IMG/VR virus record: IMGVR_UViG_3300028823_000027
Location: 1-28,373 of that record
Reading direction: 5' to 3' (one strand)
Source of the DNA: a virus
Length of the DNA: 28,373 bases
In this document: one piece after another, positions 1-6,856 of the stretch
How positions within the stretch are numbered: position 1 is the first letter of the stretch
How the letters are laid out: each line of letters begins with the position of its first letter
Position numbers and translations under genes: made by a program
The notes under the pieces: model-generated
The model's database searches: none
The model's input: only the letters and a program-made list of their open reading frames with translations
What the model was told of the DNA's origin: nothing

Positions 1-1
1 G

Positions 2-535
2 AAGCAGTACAATTATATCGTGCTTCGCCAAAATATCACGCCTACCTGGGATGTGTTCGCGGCAGGAGAACGGGCTTGTCTGACGGCCGACGATGCCACG
101 ATTGCCGTTACGGTTACGGGCGCCCTGGCCGGTGATATCGGCATGGCGACCTTCAACGCCACGGACGACAATGACCTGGTATCCGATGTGGTCATGACGG
201 CCGATACCATGACGATCACGGCCTCTGCCGATCCGGGCGCCGACGATACGCACGGGTGGGATTACGCGGTATTCAGAAAACGCGGCACCTTCAAGCCTTC
301 GCATTACATTGCCTATGCAGGTGTGCACACGACCGTAGGCGGTGACGACACCGAAGTTATCACGATCACCGGTGCGCTCGCTACCGATATCGCAATCTGC
401 AAGTGGAACACCACGGACGATACCGACACCTTCGAAAAAGCGGTTCTCACCGCGAACACGCTGACCGTCGTGCTGTCGGCCGATCCGAGCACCACGCATA
501 AACTCGTTTATGCCATATTCAGGGAATACAGTTAA
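2..535 (+). CDS. repeat-containing virion protein, 5' end outside window
   Basis: I do not recognise a named family. A GTG at 20 could serve as a start, but the frame is open to the window edge (reading KQYNYIVLRQN from base 2) and no ribosome binding site precedes the GTG, so the gene most likely begins upstream. The protein is built of repeats of about 82-83 residues, each containing a D-D-T/A-x-I-x-V-T-G-A-L-A-x-D-I segment, a T-x-D-D-x-D core, an A-D-T/N-T-L/M-T-I/V-x-x-S-A-D-P strand pair and ending in Y-A-V/I-F-R. The ends of three repeats fall at bases 14, 263 and 509 (the conserved Tyr codon), so at least two complete repeats and the tail of a third are visible. The composition (Thr, Asp, Ala; alternating hydrophobic strands) suggests beta-sandwich repeats. 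Lying just upstream of the scaffold gene, it may be a head decoration or fibre protein; that is inference from position. Confidence 0.75.
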   Translation, partial: KQYNYIVLRQNITPTWDVFAAGERACLTADDATIAVTVTGALAGDIGMATFNATDDNDLVSDVVMTADTMTITASADPGADDTHGWDYAVFRKRGTFKPSHYIAYAGVHTTVGGDDTEVITITGALATDIAICKWNTTDDTDTFEKAVLTANTLTVVLSADPSTTHKLVYAIFREYS

Positions 536-555
536 GATTTTCATAGGTTAGGGCC

Positions 556-587
556 CCCTCGAACACCTTTTTGCCAAGGCTCGAGGG
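556..587 (+). terminator. stem-loop between repeat protein and scaffold gene
   Basis: A 7-bp perfect outer stem (CCCTCGA 556-562 with TCGAGGG 581-587) encloses a second short stem (CCTT 566-569 with AAGG 576-579). No T tract follows, so it is not a classical intrinsic terminator. It may be a processing or stability element, or a weak attenuator. The gap 536-650 otherwise holds only the scaffold ribosome binding site. Confidence 0.4.
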
Positions 588-650
588 CCGAAGATAAACC
601 CGAACACCGTGAGACGGCGGCAGACGACTCGGGGGAAGGAGAATGAAAAG

Positions 651-1661
651 ATGGCACAGAATTACGGGAAGTTACCCAAGGCAGTACAGCAACAGGCCGA
701 AGCGGCCAAGAAAGCGCAAAAGGCAATAATCGATGCCTCTTCAGCCAATGCGAATGTTACCGTTCACAACCCGGATATCAAGAAACCGGAAGAATCGGTA
801 ATGCAACAGCCGGAACCGGAAATTCAGGCTGAACCACAGGCGCAACCGGTCAGTGAGAATTGGGAGCACAAATACAATGTGCTCAAGGGAAAGTACGATA
901 AGGAAATCCCGGATCTTCGTTCGCAACTGAACCGCGCTATGGCCACAGTAGAGAACCTCAATTCTTTAATCCTCGCCACCTCCCAGAATTTGCCACAGGA
1001 AACGCGGCAACCTGAAGGCGGCAATGGAGAAGGAAGGAGGCAGCAGCAACAATTAGCGAACCTCGATGTGAATAAATGGGACGGGTACGGAGAAGAAATG
1101 ACCGAATTGGTCAATGTGGTCAACAATCTGATCGCTGAGAACAATACCCTCAGGGGTCAATTAGGGCAAGTGGCGAAAAAGACCGAAGCAAGCGAAATGG
1201 AATCCTATTTTGCCGTTTTGGATGAAGCGTGCCCTGATTGGGAAACGGTCAACAAAGACCCCGGATTTCTGGCATGGCTGCAACAGCCCGACGAAATGAC
1301 CGGCGGATACCCCAGGATATCCATCCTTAAAGCCCATGAAGCTCGACGGAATGCAAAAGGAGTGGCCTCATTTTTTACTGCCTGGAAAACGATCACAGGT
1401 GCCGAACTAAAAGGCAATGAGCCGAAAGTATCTCAAACTCAGAAAGGAAACCCGTTGGCCGGACAGGTAGTTCCTGAAGGCGCCGCGCCGCAGCACGGAG
1501 CGCCACAGGGAAACACGAACCCTGCGCCACGAATTGTCACACCTAAAGAGTTTTCCGAGGCCTCGAAGCTCATGGCCATGGGCCGCATGGACCCTAAAGA
1601 ATTTCGGAAAATTCAAATCGCATTTCAACAAACCCTGCGCGGAGGACCGGCGACTCCCTGA
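651..1661 (+). CDS. head scaffolding / capsid assembly protein
   Basis: Putative scaffolding protein of 336 residues that would shape the procapsid and then leave it. The start at 651 is chosen because AAGGAG at 636-641 sits 9 bases upstream; a GTG at 609 in the same frame has no such site. The N-terminal third is rich in Gln, Ala, Pro and Glu and looks disordered. A coiled-coil region starting with NWEHKYNVLKGKYDKEIPDL (about residues 77-96) resembles a motif I know from podoviral scaffold proteins, and a second helical part contains WDGYGEEMTELVNVVNNLI. The C-terminal half has DWETVNKDPGFLAWLQ and an A-x-F-F-x-A-W-K helix, followed by a Pro/Gly-rich spacer and a terminal helix with FRKIQIAFQ, a plausible coat-binding tail. 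The gene lies directly before the major capsid gene, the usual order. Family assignment is by motif and position, not by alignment. Confidence 0.78.
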   Translation: MAQNYGKLPKAVQQQAEAAKKAQKAIIDASSANANVTVHNPDIKKPEESVMQQPEPEIQAEPQAQPVSENWEHKYNVLKGKYDKEIPDLRSQLNRAMATVENLNSLILATSQNLPQETRQPEGGNGEGRRQQQQLANLDVNKWDGYGEEMTELVNVVNNLIAENNTLRGQLGQVAKKTEASEMESYFAVLDEACPDWETVNKDPGFLAWLQQPDEMTGGYPRISILKAHEARRNAKGVASFFTAWKTITGAELKGNEPKVSQTQKGNPLAGQVVPEGAAPQHGAPQGNTNPAPRIVTPKEFSEASKLMAMGRMDPKEFRKIQIAFQQTLRGGPATP

Positions 1662-1690
1662 CTTTGAACAGGTACGGCCCATGTCCAAAG
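1662..1690 (+). promoter_or_regulatory. stem-loop between scaffold and capsid genes
   Basis: CTTTGAACA (1662-1670) pairs with TGTCCAAAG (1682-1690) with one mismatch, leaving an 11-base loop. It begins at the scaffold stop codon and ends 13 bases before the capsid ribosome binding site (AGGAGG 1704-1709). It could mark an mRNA processing point that raises capsid output relative to scaffold; this is inference. Confidence 0.35.
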
Positions 1691-1717
1691 CGCGCCATTT
1701 TATAGGAGGTATTTATC

Positions 1718-2638
1718 ATGGCCGTTAATGCTGCAAGTGGAACCCCTCAATATTCAGGCACTTTTGTTCCGGAAGTGTGGGCCAGTATGTTGCTGGTGAA
1801 ATTTTATGCCAGTACCGTATGGGCCGCCATTTCCAATACGGATTACGAGGGCGAAATCAAGGATATGGGCGATAAAGTCATCATTCGCACGGTGCCCGAC
1901 ATCACCATTCGGGATTATTCCAAAAATCAAACCCTGGTTATCGAGAGGCCGGAATCGGCTAATGTGGAACTCGAGATCGATCAGGCGAAGTATTTCAATT
2001 TCATCTGTGACGACATCGATAAGCACCAGACCGACGTGGCCCTTATGGACAGTTGGTCGGACGATGCCGGGGAGCAGATGAAAATCGCCATCGATACCGC
2101 CCTTCTCGCAGACGTGTACGCCGACGTGGATTCGTCCAATGCCGGAAACAGCGCCGGTGCTATTTCGGGCGATATTGCCATGGGCACAACCAGCGCTGCG
2201 GTAACCGTAACAGCGGCTAATGTTCTGGAAGTAATCGTAAACGCCATGCTCTGTCTTACTGAGAACAATATTCCCGAGACAGGAAGGTGGGTTGTTTTTC
2301 CCGCCTGGGCGTGCGCGAAAATCAAATTGTCCGACCTCAAGGATGCCTCGCTCGCCGGGGATGGCACTTCGATTCTCCGAAACGGCAGGCTCGGCATGAT
2401 CGATACGGCGACTATTTACAGCTCCAACCTGGTCGCATCGGTTACCGATGGTTCGGACACGGCTTTTCACGCATTGGCCGGTCACCCGAAGGGCATCTCG
2501 TTCGCCGCTCAGATGACCAAAATGGAATCCCTACGGTCTGAGAGCACATTCGGAACCCTGGTAAGGGGCCTCAATGTCTATGGATATTCGGTCCTGAAAC
2601 CGACCGCCCTGGTCGATGTTTACATCGTAAAGGGGTAA
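1718..2638 (+). CDS. major capsid protein
   Basis: Major capsid protein, 306 residues, the building block of the icosahedral head. The ATG at 1718 has a perfect AGGAGG at 1704-1709, eight bases upstream. The N-terminal part, with SGTFVPEVWASMLLVKFYAS, then ISNTDYEGEIKDMGDKVIIRTVPDI and the TLVIERP strand, is characteristic of a widespread group of podoviral coat proteins. The following helix (DDIDKHQTDVALMDSWSDDAGEQMKIAID) and the C-terminal segment with GHPKGISFAAQMTKMESLR followed by GLNVYGYSVLKPTALVDVYI match the usual end of HK97-fold capsid proteins. Length is at the short end of the normal range and no separate maturation protease is seen nearby. Followed by a strong stem-loop. I am confident of the role; the exact capsid subfamily was not tested. 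Confidence 0.92.
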   Translation: MAVNAASGTPQYSGTFVPEVWASMLLVKFYASTVWAAISNTDYEGEIKDMGDKVIIRTVPDITIRDYSKNQTLVIERPESANVELEIDQAKYFNFICDDIDKHQTDVALMDSWSDDAGEQMKIAIDTALLADVYADVDSSNAGNSAGAISGDIAMGTTSAAVTVTAANVLEVIVNAMLCLTENNIPETGRWVVFPAWACAKIKLSDLKDASLAGDGTSILRNGRLGMIDTATIYSSNLVASVTDGSDTAFHALAGHPKGISFAAQMTKMESLRSESTFGTLVRGLNVYGYSVLKPTALVDVYIVKG

Positions 2639-2648
2639 ACGCTTAAAC

Positions 2649-2678
2649 GCGGGCAAGCGTCAGTAAGCGTTTGCCCGC
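2649..2678 (+). terminator. strong stem-loop after the capsid gene
   Basis: GCGGGCAA (2649-2656) pairs perfectly with TTGCCCGC (2671-2678); four further inner pairs, two of them G-U, extend the stem to about 12 bp with a 6-base loop. An ACGCTT at 2639 could also pair with AAGCGT at 2665-2670, giving an alternative fold. No T tract follows. Probably an attenuator or RNA stabiliser at the end of the capsid gene. Confidence 0.6.
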
Positions 2679-2689
2679 AATTAACCAAC

Positions 2690-2705
2690 TGTTCCACGCG
2701 AAACA
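2690..2705 (+). other. parS-like palindrome (candidate ParB site)
   Basis: TGTTCCACGCGAAACA differs at one position (C for T in the central CACGTG) from the bacterial chromosomal parS consensus TGTTNCACGTGAAACA. It lies in the 98-base gap between the capsid and decoration-like genes, after the stem-loop and before the next ribosome binding site. The central substitution could weaken binding. Function is unproven; a chance match is possible but rare (see findings). Confidence 0.4.
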
Positions 2706-2736
2706 TTAGAAACTCTCAGATACGGAGGAAGAATCA

Positions 2737-3243
2737 ATGGCAACTTTTCTATTCAAAGATAGAGGGGTCGGTATGCCTTATCAGGCTCCGGGCGATGCCC
2801 CTTTTATGCTCAACGTGGATATTCCCGATCTGGTCGCTAATGGTGGCCTCACTAATGCTGCCGGAGCAGATGTTACGCTCCCGAGCACTGGCTTTGCCGC
2901 CAGTGACATCCTGGAACTTTTTAACGTGCCCGCTGGATTTTTGCTCATGAACGTGGGCGTTCGAGTGACTACCGCAGAAGGCGCAGCTTGTACGGCCGAT
3001 ATCGGTAATGCCTCGGCAACGGAGACACATTTACTTGGCGCTGCGGCTGACGGATTCATGGGAACCTGTAATCTTAATTCTGCGACTACCCAGATCACTC
3101 TCGTCACTGATACTGATCTGGGTTGGGATACCGTTAATGGTCTTGTCTTCGTCACGGCCGGTACGATCGACATGACGTTCGGAAGTGCCGATACGGAAAC
3201 CGCGATCTTCGATACCTGGGCGGCAGGTTGGAAGGTCTTTTAA
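2737..3243 (+). CDS. putative capsid decoration/head protein
   Basis: A 168-residue protein starting 9 bases after GGAGGA (2723-2728). Its predicted content is nearly all beta strand and short loops, rich in Ala, Thr, Gly and Asp, with the stretch ILELFNVPAGFLLMNVGVRV followed by repeated T-x-D-x-G type turns and a C-terminal WAAGWKVF. No membrane segment or signal peptide. Position immediately after the major capsid gene, flanked on both sides by stem-loops, fits a head decoration or stabilisation protein; such proteins are often small, beta-rich and encoded there. I do not recognise a specific family, so the role is inferred from context and composition. Confidence 0.6.
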   Translation: MATFLFKDRGVGMPYQAPGDAPFMLNVDIPDLVANGGLTNAAGADVTLPSTGFAASDILELFNVPAGFLLMNVGVRVTTAEGAACTADIGNASATETHLLGAAADGFMGTCNLNSATTQITLVTDTDLGWDTVNGLVFVTAGTIDMTFGSADTETAIFDTWAAGWKVF

Positions 3244-3259
3244 TTAACCTTTAGACAGT

Positions 3260-3328
3260 TTGGGCTTGCCTTGATTCGCCGCCAAGCACGGCTCGCCCAA
3301 GGGACCGGTCTTCCATCGGGCCGGTCCC
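3260..3328 (+). terminator. two tandem stem-loops after the decoration-like gene
   Basis: First hairpin: TTGGGC (3260-3265) with GCCCAA (3295-3300), continued past a 2x2 internal loop by GCC (3268-3270) with GGC (3290-3292). Second hairpin, directly abutting: GGGACCGG (3301-3308) with CCGGTCCC (3321-3328), a perfect 8-bp stem with a 12-base loop. Neither is followed by a T tract. They fill most of the 110-base gap before the next gene, whose AAGGAG site is at 3340-3345. Likely transcription attenuation or 3'-end protection of the head mRNAs. Confidence 0.55.
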
Positions 3329-3353
3329 AAACCCTAATTAAGGAGAGCTGAAA

Positions 3354-3914
3354 ATGGCGACCAAGTATCTCAGGCAGTTGAAAACAGGAAGGATTTATTT
3401 GTGGACCCGCACTTTATCAAAGCGTGCTGACATGGTTGATTTTGATCCTGAAACGGCAGAATTGAGAATCAAGGCAATGAGGGAAAACTTCGCATTAAGA
3501 AACATTAAACTTACAGATGCTCAAATCATGGAAGAAAGAGAAAAAGCGGAACACGCGGCTGACGTTTCCAAGGTATTGACCGACCTGGAAAACGCGCAAG
3601 AAGCCGAATTTCAAGAGAAAGAAAAACCCAGGCCCGTTCTCATGAAAGGGGATGAAGACATAAAGGATAAGATCATCGCGGATAAGGACACTTCAGACGA
3701 TGAAATCGAGGAAGAACGCTTACGGCTTGCCATGGAAAAAGATGCCGATGTGATCAAAATCATGGGCATGAACAAGAAATCCCAGGTCGAAGCGTATATG
3801 ATCGAAGAATACGGAAAGCGAATAGATACAGACGGGAAAAGCCTGCAATTATTGAAAAATATTGCGATAGATGCCAGGGCAGAAAGATTGCAGGAAGAAT
3901 CCCGAAAAACCTGA
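3354..3914 (+). CDS. hypothetical virion-associated protein, highly charged
   Basis: A 186-residue, strongly charged, mostly helical protein with a good start (AAGGAG 3340-3345, 8 bases before ATG). The N-terminal 40 residues (YLRQLKTGRIYLWTRTLSKR, then DMVDFDPE) resemble a short module I know from small proteins encoded next to capsid genes in other phages. The middle is Glu/Lys/Asp-rich and probably coiled or disordered. The C-terminal part (IMGMNKKSQVEAYMIEEYGK, then DGKSLQLLKNI) has the helix-loop-helix look of HeH/LEM or Rho-N-like modules that bind nucleic acid or protein partners; this is a weak resemblance. It sits between the head genes and the adaptor genes, so a role in head completion or packaging is possible but unproven. 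Confidence 0.6.
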   Translation: MATKYLRQLKTGRIYLWTRTLSKRADMVDFDPETAELRIKAMRENFALRNIKLTDAQIMEEREKAEHAADVSKVLTDLENAQEAEFQEKEKPRPVLMKGDEDIKDKIIADKDTSDDEIEEERLRLAMEKDADVIKIMGMNKKSQVEAYMIEEYGKRIDTDGKSLQLLKNIAIDARAERLQEESRKT

Positions 3915-3929
3915 TAAGGACAGCATATC

Positions 3930-4589
3930 ATGGCAAATATGTCGATGCTCACTTTCGTTGGGCAACTGGAAGATGTCTTGCAGGATGAAGACAACGACAA
4001 CTGGACCGTGACCAAATTGATCGGATGGTACAACCGAGCCGCCAGGTTTACGGTAGTCAAGGCGCCCTATGCCAATGCGAAAATAGAATCGGTCCTTTTG
4101 GCTGTCGGGGCGAAGCAACAACTTCCCGCCGAAGGCATTGCCCTTCTGAACGTCATTCGCAATATGGGAACGGACGGCGTAACGGTTGGCGCAGCCTGTA
4201 TGCCGACCTTACTCAAACTTTTACTCGCTCATTTACGAAATTGGTCGAGCACCACAGCATCCGCAACGGTCCTGAATTGGGCGCCCGAAACGGAACGAAT
4301 CTGGTATTGCTACCCGAAAAATACCGGAACAGGTTATGTCGAAATAGAATATTCGGCACAGCCCGCAACGGTCGTTTACGATGTGGGGGGCGATTGGGAG
4401 ACGGCCAGGGTCGGGGTTGCCGAGAAATATGTCGATGCCGTGTTCAACCTTACGGCATCCATGGCGTTTTCGCCCGATACGGATTACCCCGGTAACGCCG
4501 ACAGGCAACTTTTTTATTATAACCTGTTCCTGGACGCCGTTGGTCAACCGAGGCAGGGCACAATCGCGCAGGCAGGAGGGGCAAGGTAA
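3930..4589 (+). CDS. putative head-tail adaptor protein
   Basis: A 219-residue protein with AAGGA (3916-3920) 9 bases before its ATG. The N-terminal helix has the pattern L-x-x-V-L-Q-D-E-D-N-D-x-W and LIGWYNRAAR, a 'connector' helix for residues entering the portal ring region; the middle has a strand with ERIWYCYPKNTGTGYVEIEY and SAQPATVV, and the C-terminal helices contain EKYVDAVFNLTASMAFSPD and DYPGNADRQLFYYNLFLDAV. This arrangement matches phage adaptor proteins of the DUF6682 type (gp4/gp6-like adaptors that attach the tail to the portal); I make the family match from memory of the pattern. It overlaps the next gene by one base (TAATG), implying coupled translation and equal stoichiometry. 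Confidence 0.65.
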   Translation: MANMSMLTFVGQLEDVLQDEDNDNWTVTKLIGWYNRAARFTVVKAPYANAKIESVLLAVGAKQQLPAEGIALLNVIRNMGTDGVTVGAACMPTLLKLLLAHLRNWSSTTASATVLNWAPETERIWYCYPKNTGTGYVEIEYSAQPATVVYDVGGDWETARVGVAEKYVDAVFNLTASMAFSPDTDYPGNADRQLFYYNLFLDAVGQPRQGTIAQAGGAR

Positions 4590-5275
4590 TGGCAACGGCA
4601 TTAACGAGTTGGCATAGATACATCTTTCCTTGGATTGAAGGCCTTCCGGAACCGGCTTTCCTAAACGCCGTCCGGGACGCCCTTATAGAATTTTGCGAAC
4701 AAACCTTAATGCTTACCGAAACCTTAACTGCCATTACGGTGATTGCCAATACGTCATCATATTCCCTCACCGGTGTTGGCACGACTGAATCCCGAATCAT
4801 GAATGTGGAAAATGCAAAGTATAAACCAAACGGAGCGGATAACACGCAATACAAAAGCCTCTATCCATTGAGCAGGTTGCAGGAAGACAGGCATCAACAG
4901 GGTAACTGGCTCTTTCAGACGGCAGAAGAGCCGACACATTTTTATGTCTATCAGCAGACGCCCGCTACGCTCAACCTTTGGCCTATTCCAACAGAAGGGA
5001 GTACATCAGGCCTATTAGTCAGGGTCAACTTACGCCCACTCGATACTGCAACATCCGTAGAAGACTTCCTCTATAATTTTCATCGTAGAACGATTTCCAA
5101 TGGCGCCCTGGCCCGCCTGTTCGCTCAAAAGGCCATGCCGTGGTACGATCCGCAGCTTGCCGTCTATTACCGTGATATGTTCGATGAGCGAGTCAATAAC
5201 GAAAAATTGAATAAAATCACAGGGGCAACGAACTTGGGTTTGCGTGTAAGAATGCGTAAGGGGATTGCGTTATGA
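4589..5275 (+). CDS. putative tail/connector protein
   Basis: A 228-residue protein starting within the stop codon of the preceding gene, with GGAGG at 4575-4579. The N-terminal segment reading WIEGLPEPAFLNAVRDALIE FCEQ in two adjoining parts is typical of a podoviral structural protein encoded next to the adaptor, where a Pro-Glu-Pro turn precedes a long helix ending in FCE. A beta region follows with YSLTGVGTTESRIMNVENA and a P-x-x-x-L-N-L-W-P-I-P strand; the C-terminal helices (RTISNGALARLFAQKAMPWY and YYRDMFDERVN) resemble the helical end of the adaptor above. The two genes may be paralogous connector components. It overlaps the next gene by ATGA at 5272-5275. Assignment rests on pattern and position. 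Confidence 0.6.
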   Translation: MATALTSWHRYIFPWIEGLPEPAFLNAVRDALIEFCEQTLMLTETLTAITVIANTSSYSLTGVGTTESRIMNVENAKYKPNGADNTQYKSLYPLSRLQEDRHQQGNWLFQTAEEPTHFYVYQQTPATLNLWPIPTEGSTSGLLVRVNLRPLDTATSVEDFLYNFHRRTISNGALARLFAQKAMPWYDPQLAVYYRDMFDERVNNEKLNKITGATNLGLRVRMRKGIAL

Positions 5276-5703
5276 CAATTTACCTATTTGAAAACAATGC
5301 GGAAACCACACTTGCTGAAGCCGTCGGGACGGGAGACACGTCATTCGACGTGGCCGACGGCAGTGGTTTCCCTTCCCCGGGAACCGGCGAGGCCTTTTAC
5401 ATTTACGTCGAGGAAGGCAGTACCGCCGAATGGATGTTGGTAGCCGGCAGATCAAGCAACACATTTTCGAGCATAACCAGGTCCGGAAGCCCTCAGTCGT
5501 TTTCGATAGGGGCTTCTGTGATGCTCGCCCTCAATAATACAATTTTAAGCTCATTCTTTCAAAAAGGTACGAATCGTGAAGTCTCCACCAGCCCTGATGG
5601 TTCCCTGGCGGCAAGTTACTTCGGTGAAGAGGTTTACGATACGGTAGCTCAAATCTGGTACAAGCACTGTACCGGAACGACCTGGAAGGCCTTGAACTCA
5701 TGA
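5272..5703 (+). CDS. fibre-like tail protein, short
   Basis: A 143-residue protein in a 4-base ATGA overlap with the gene before, preceded by AAGGGG. Residues 1-90 form a beta-rich domain of the kind found at the base of phage tail fibres: a strand with TLAEAVGTGDTSFDVADGSG, then EWMLVAGRSSNTFSSITRSG. Residues about 95-143 (FFQKGTNREV, a DGSLAASYFGEEVYD stretch, and IWYKHCTGTTWKAL) are a module repeated in the next gene, where the corresponding residues are FFQKGSNRSI, NGILSANYPGEEIY and MRWWKNVGGTTWAL. Likely a short spike or fibre-attachment protein produced by tandem duplication of the neighbour. It again ends in an ATGA overlap (5700-5703). Confidence 0.6.
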   Translation: MTIYLFENNAETTLAEAVGTGDTSFDVADGSGFPSPGTGEAFYIYVEEGSTAEWMLVAGRSSNTFSSITRSGSPQSFSIGASVMLALNNTILSSFFQKGTNREVSTSPDGSLAASYFGEEVYDTVAQIWYKHCTGTTWKALNS

Positions 5704-6845
5704 CGGCTAATACGGTTCATAGATTTTGCCAGCCAAAGGCGGTCGCCTTTCTTTCCGCAGCGATCAGCGCAACCGCAACGACCTGTTATGTCGAACCAGG
5801 TGGTGCCCAGAGGTTCATTAATGCGGTCAACAATCAAACCGGTGCCGTATACGCAACCCTAACCGACCCGACTAAAGCGATCGAAATCGTTAAAATAACG
5901 GCCATAAGCGGCAATACATTTACGATAGCGCGCAGCCAGGAAGGAACCAGCAATGTTGCGTGGCCTGCCGGATCGGTCCTGGTTCAACGCTTAACAGCCG
6001 GAAACCTGGACACTTTCTTTCAGAAAGGGAGCAATCGCTCGATTGCCTACAATCCGAACGGTATTTTGTCGGCTAATTATCCAGGGGAAGAAATCTACCA
6101 ATCCAATATTTACGATTGCGAAATGAGGTGGTGGAAAAATGTAGGCGGGACGACCTGGGCGCTTATTGCCGGAGAACTGTGTGATTGGGGGGATGATGTG
6201 GAATTTTTCGAACCGGACGCGGCAGACGGTTACCTTTTCACGTTTGAGGCTTATGCTTCCGGTTGGGCCGCCACTGTGGCAAGGGCCGCAGCGGATGTCG
6301 CGTATGATTCTGATATCATAGGAAACCCTACGATTTGGGCCGGGGTAAACGGAACGGATTGGTATTACTTGAATCGTTCGTACCTTTATTTCGACTTATC
6401 GGCAATCGGAGGGCCAGGCTCAACCATAATTGATGCCATGCTGACCGTATTCGGAAGAAATTGCAGCGAAAGTTCGAACGCGCAACAAGTCAACGTCTAT
6501 GAAGGAACTCAAACCGATCCCCTCGCAGTCGGGGATTTTGATGAATTTGAAGCCGACTTGTTCTGTACCCTGGATTATGGTTTGGGCGATTTTAGTTATA
6601 TTGGGCAAGGCGCCCTGGCCGGAACTCAATATGTTACTTCTGACAGTTTTTCTGCAGCCGGGTTGGCTTACTTGCAGTCAGTAGCGGATGCTTCCGGTGT
6701 GGCCATGTTCTGTTTGCGGGATTACTATTATGATGTTTTGGGCAATGCACCGACAATAGGATATGATGCCTATTTTACTCATTATTTTGCTGATGAATCA
6801 ACCGTGGCCTGGCGTCCGCGCCTTATGATCGAATATACAACATAA
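5700..6845 (+). CDS. tail fibre/appendage protein with duplicated N-terminal module
   Basis: A 381-residue protein overlapping its upstream neighbour by ATGA, with GGAAGG at 5684-5689. Residues 1-100 are a beta domain with the E-I-V-K-I-T-A-I-S-G-N-T-F-T-I-A-R-S-Q-E-G-T pattern common in phage fibre bases; residues about 105-155 are the module shared with the preceding gene. The C-terminal part, residues about 170-381, is Tyr/Trp/Asp-rich with NRSYLYFDLSAIGGPGSTII followed by DAMLTVFG, which resembles the strand order of DNRLRE-type or similar jelly-roll sugar-binding domains (phe-asp-leu-ser then 'I-x-x-A-x-L' then a long second half ending WRPRLMIEYT). A receptor- or sugar-binding role is plausible. 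Not recognised beyond this. Confidence 0.6.
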   Translation: MTANTVHRFCQPKAVAFLSAAISATATTCYVEPGGAQRFINAVNNQTGAVYATLTDPTKAIEIVKITAISGNTFTIARSQEGTSNVAWPAGSVLVQRLTAGNLDTFFQKGSNRSIAYNPNGILSANYPGEEIYQSNIYDCEMRWWKNVGGTTWALIAGELCDWGDDVEFFEPDAADGYLFTFEAYASGWAATVARAAADVAYDSDIIGNPTIWAGVNGTDWYYLNRSYLYFDLSAIGGPGSTIIDAMLTVFGRNCSESSNAQQVNVYEGTQTDPLAVGDFDEFEADLFCTLDYGLGDFSYIGQGALAGTQYVTSDSFSAAGLAYLQSVADASGVAMFCLRDYYYDVLGNAPTIGYDAYFTHYFADESTVAWRPRLMIEYTT

Positions 6846-6856
6846 TGGGACCGTAA

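Noticed and set aside
609-650. GTG at 609 as start of the scaffold gene
   Set aside because: No ribosome binding site before it, whereas the ATG at 651 has AAGGAG nine bases upstream.
1754-2485. 243-residue minus-strand ORF opposite the capsid gene
   Set aside because: Antisense shadow of a strongly supported gene; no ribosome binding site or recognisable pattern.
2649-2678. Classical rho-independent terminator after the capsid gene
   Set aside because: The stem is strong, but no T tract follows; described as a stem-loop or attenuator instead.
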